This document shows positions 63,701-64,000 of a stretch of 64,000 bases of DNA, piece by piece. How positions within the stretch are numbered: position 1 is the stretch's first letter; every line of letters starts with the position of its first letter. The stretch comes from an uncultured Pseudomonadota bacterium (lineage in GTDB: Bacteria; Pseudomonadota; Gammaproteobacteria; Burkholderiales; SG8-39). The translations under genes were made by a program, and so were the position numbers. Under the pieces are notes generated by a model. That model did not search any database, was not told the DNA's origin, and worked only from the letters and a program-made list of their open reading frames with translations. Where the stretch lies: contig CAILKO010000057.1 in NCBI GenBank assembly GCA_903834835.1, positions 152,727 through 216,726 of the forward strand, written 5' to 3'.

Positions 63701-64000
63701 GTGGTCGGTTTGCGATCAACGCGTCGACGGGGGTGGTGACGGTAGCGGATGGGACGCTGCTGAACTATGAAGCGGCGACGAGCCACACGATCACGGTGCG
63801 TGCGACGGATGCTGGTGGATTGACGAAGGACCAGACTTTCACGATCAACGTGACGGACGTGAACGACAACGCGCCGGTGGTGACCACGGGTGCGGCGCAG
63901 ACGGTTGCGGAGAACAGTGCGTTCAGCGTGGCGCTGGCCTCGACGGATGTGGACACGGTGGGGACGAACCCGGCGACGTTCACGATCGTGGGGGGGACGG
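60784..64000 (+). CDS. Giant DUF4347 adhesin-like surface protein (3' end beyond window)
   Basis: The frame is open from the GTG at 60784 (AAGGAAG upstream) to the window end, 1072 codons. After a basic, Lys/Arg-rich start comes LEPRVVFDAA at 35-44, a motif at the N-terminus of many such giant proteins. An Ala-rich linker follows, then a DUF4347 domain at about 127-286 with HIVSHG (His183) and YGCDFG (Cys227). Beta-rich domains, two related ~135-residue repeats and a cadherin-type repeat come next. No Sec signal. It likely forms the cargo of the upstream M50/HlyD protein and acts at the cell surface. Confidence 0.88.
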   Translation, partial: MSKKDDTKASATGSDKKKAVRKSPTSRRRNRSLALEPRVVFDAALGADIVEHVVHADTAHQDAAVPAAGIDAKLAAPAVQAPATAVEAKAGAQAAADKPAADSTNAKPAQDRALELPSDGTAVAARNEIVFIDTSVEDYQTLIADVNPGARIVLLDPAKDGIEQIVAALRDETNVDAIHIVSHGAEGMLELGTAKVTELSMAKVYAQELVEIGKHLSKDADILVYGCDFGKGDIGRSATVELGLLTGADVASSDDLTGAAALGGDWDLEQVFGHIETSIAFTDAVKTSFQHVLATLNWDTASWTAGNLTGSNSVAGGTVSIALTGDTARLQAGNPTIGTSNSGGLSPVENAFEMFANFNASTVIGDEAITMTVSFTGYSGGVSNISFSIFDIDSSGFVDRIIVTANNGATINPTAITVVDSTTVQVASANTVVGLKSSSTNTGNATFSFSGQSGITSLTIVYQSGQLADPSAQRISVHDISFDAPGNDAPLLENSSTLSYTENGAAAAINTGIKVTDTDNTTLSTATVSISGGFQSGQDLLWFTNSSGMGNIQGTYDSATGVMSLSSAGNSATVAEWQAALRAVQYSNSSTDPNTSARTVSFVVNDSAANSNTVTSTVSVAAVAGAANAPTLDLDASDSATTVASDNFSSNNLSGGSGWTSSSWTTSAGTNVIQVSGSALVLGDPLNNNSTDGNLYRGANLSAALNPQLSFSYAGANLESSDTLLIDVSTNGGGSWTTIRTINGSNSASTITQSLSGYESANTLIRFRAGNNMANNETITIDDVSITSQPTGWSNTFTEAVTYVAGTGGVSIGDTDVSIADANSANMSGATITISGNYQSGSDKLEFTNQSGITGSFNAGTGVLTLSGTATKANYQTALASIRFNNSSDNPSTSTRTVTVVVRDDSGTASNTASTSITVVATNDAPTAIADSNAGTNTVAENASNGTVVGVTALASDPDAGDTFTYSLFDNAGGRFAINASTGVVTVADGTLLNYEAATSHTITVRATDAGGLTKDQTFTINVTDVNDNAPVVTTGAAQTVAENSAFSVALASTDVDTVGTNPATFTIVGGT
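62242..63570 (+). repeat. Two diverged ~135-residue beta repeats in the giant protein
   Basis: Unit A (about 62242-62658) and unit B (about 63163-63570) share the pattern ISG-x2-QSG-x-D-x-L-x-FTN-x-SG, then TGV-x-x-LS, a QxAL core, NSS-x-x-P-x-x-S-x-RTV and a terminal V-x-V strand. They are separated by a jelly-roll-like insertion with Ser/Asn-rich sequence. Codon use between units is less G/C-ending than elsewhere. Confidence 0.7.
63598..63867 (+). repeat. Cadherin-type repeat, first of a probable series
   Basis: The translation contains VAENASNGTVVG, DPDAGDTFTYSL, FAINASTGVVTV, LNYEAATSHTITVRATDAGG and DVNDNAP, the Ca2+-binding cadherin signature. A new unit begins (VAENSAFSVALASTDVD) before the window ends. 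Thr is almost always ACG and Val GTG here, unlike the preceding 1.5 kb. Confidence 0.8.

Noticed and set aside
1..64000. tRNA, rRNA, CRISPR arrays, intact insertion sequences or prophage genes
   Set aside because: None could be recognised on either strand.

Overview
The window is about 64 kb of GC-rich DNA from a Gram-negative bacterium, most likely a beta- or gamma-proteobacterium. Support for this: a complete cbb3 oxidase locus (ccoNOQP-ccoG-fixH plus ccoI/ccoS) with FNR/Anr-type boxes, an imuA-imuB-dnaE2 mutasome cassette with a LexA-like box, outer-membrane barrel and type-I-style secretion genes, and many CoA-transferase, amidohydrolase and flavin monooxygenase genes of an environmental degrader. 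No rRNA, tRNA, CRISPR array, intact insertion sequence or replication origin was seen. Species cannot be named from the sequence.

Layout. 0-1.1 kb: the end of a NarL-type sensor kinase and its response regulator. 1.2-5.2 kb (minus): a beta-CASP metallo-beta-lactamase gene followed by an MgtA-type P-ATPase gene. 5.4-9.2 kb (plus): a DksA-like gene, a TauE/SafE-like membrane protein, ccoI and ccoS, behind an FNR-like box. 9.2-12.3 kb: a block on the other strand (TPR/outer-membrane barrel and FecR-domain protein) with a 3' remnant of a CHAT-domain gene; it splits the cbb3 locus. 12.5-18.35 kb: FNR box, ccoN, ccoO, ccoQ (only 48 codons), ccoP, ccoG, fixH, a small membrane protein and a monohaem cytochrome. 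18.5-22.9 kb: an amidohydrolase, a sodium:solute symporter and a second amidohydrolase. 22.9-27.0 kb: a very large RTX 'choice-of-anchor I'/5'-nucleotidase-like exoprotein.

27.2-47.4 kb is a catabolic island. It holds two class III CoA-transferase/racemase genes, two paralogous FAD monooxygenases flanking a 4,5-dihydroxyphthalate-decarboxylase-like gene, and a seven-gene minus-strand operon: VOC dioxygenase, ornithine cyclodeaminase/mu-crystallin, DapA-like lyase, HyuA, a HyuB-acetone-carboxylase-gamma fusion, a prephenate-dehydratase-like protein and an aldehyde dehydrogenase. A divergent FadR-type regulator, a C-C-hydrolase-like alpha/beta hydrolase and an amidohydrolase follow. The substrate is unknown; the set of activities suggests an aromatic or N-heterocyclic compound. 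47.6-51.8 kb: 2-oxoacid dehydrogenase E2-E1alpha-E1beta and an enoyl reductase-like MDR protein. 51.9-57.2 kb: imuA-imuB-dnaE2. 57.2-58.0 kb: glyoxalase II.

58.3 kb to the end: a PqqD-M50 protease-HlyD fusion protein upstream of a giant DUF4347 adhesin-like protein that runs off the window. This pair looks like a dedicated secretion system with its cargo.

The main unexplained element is a family of four hairpin repeats (1.1, 9.25, 28.5 and 45.05 kb). They share the core GTAAC-loop-GTTAC and have covarying stem arms, and three of the four lie between convergent genes.
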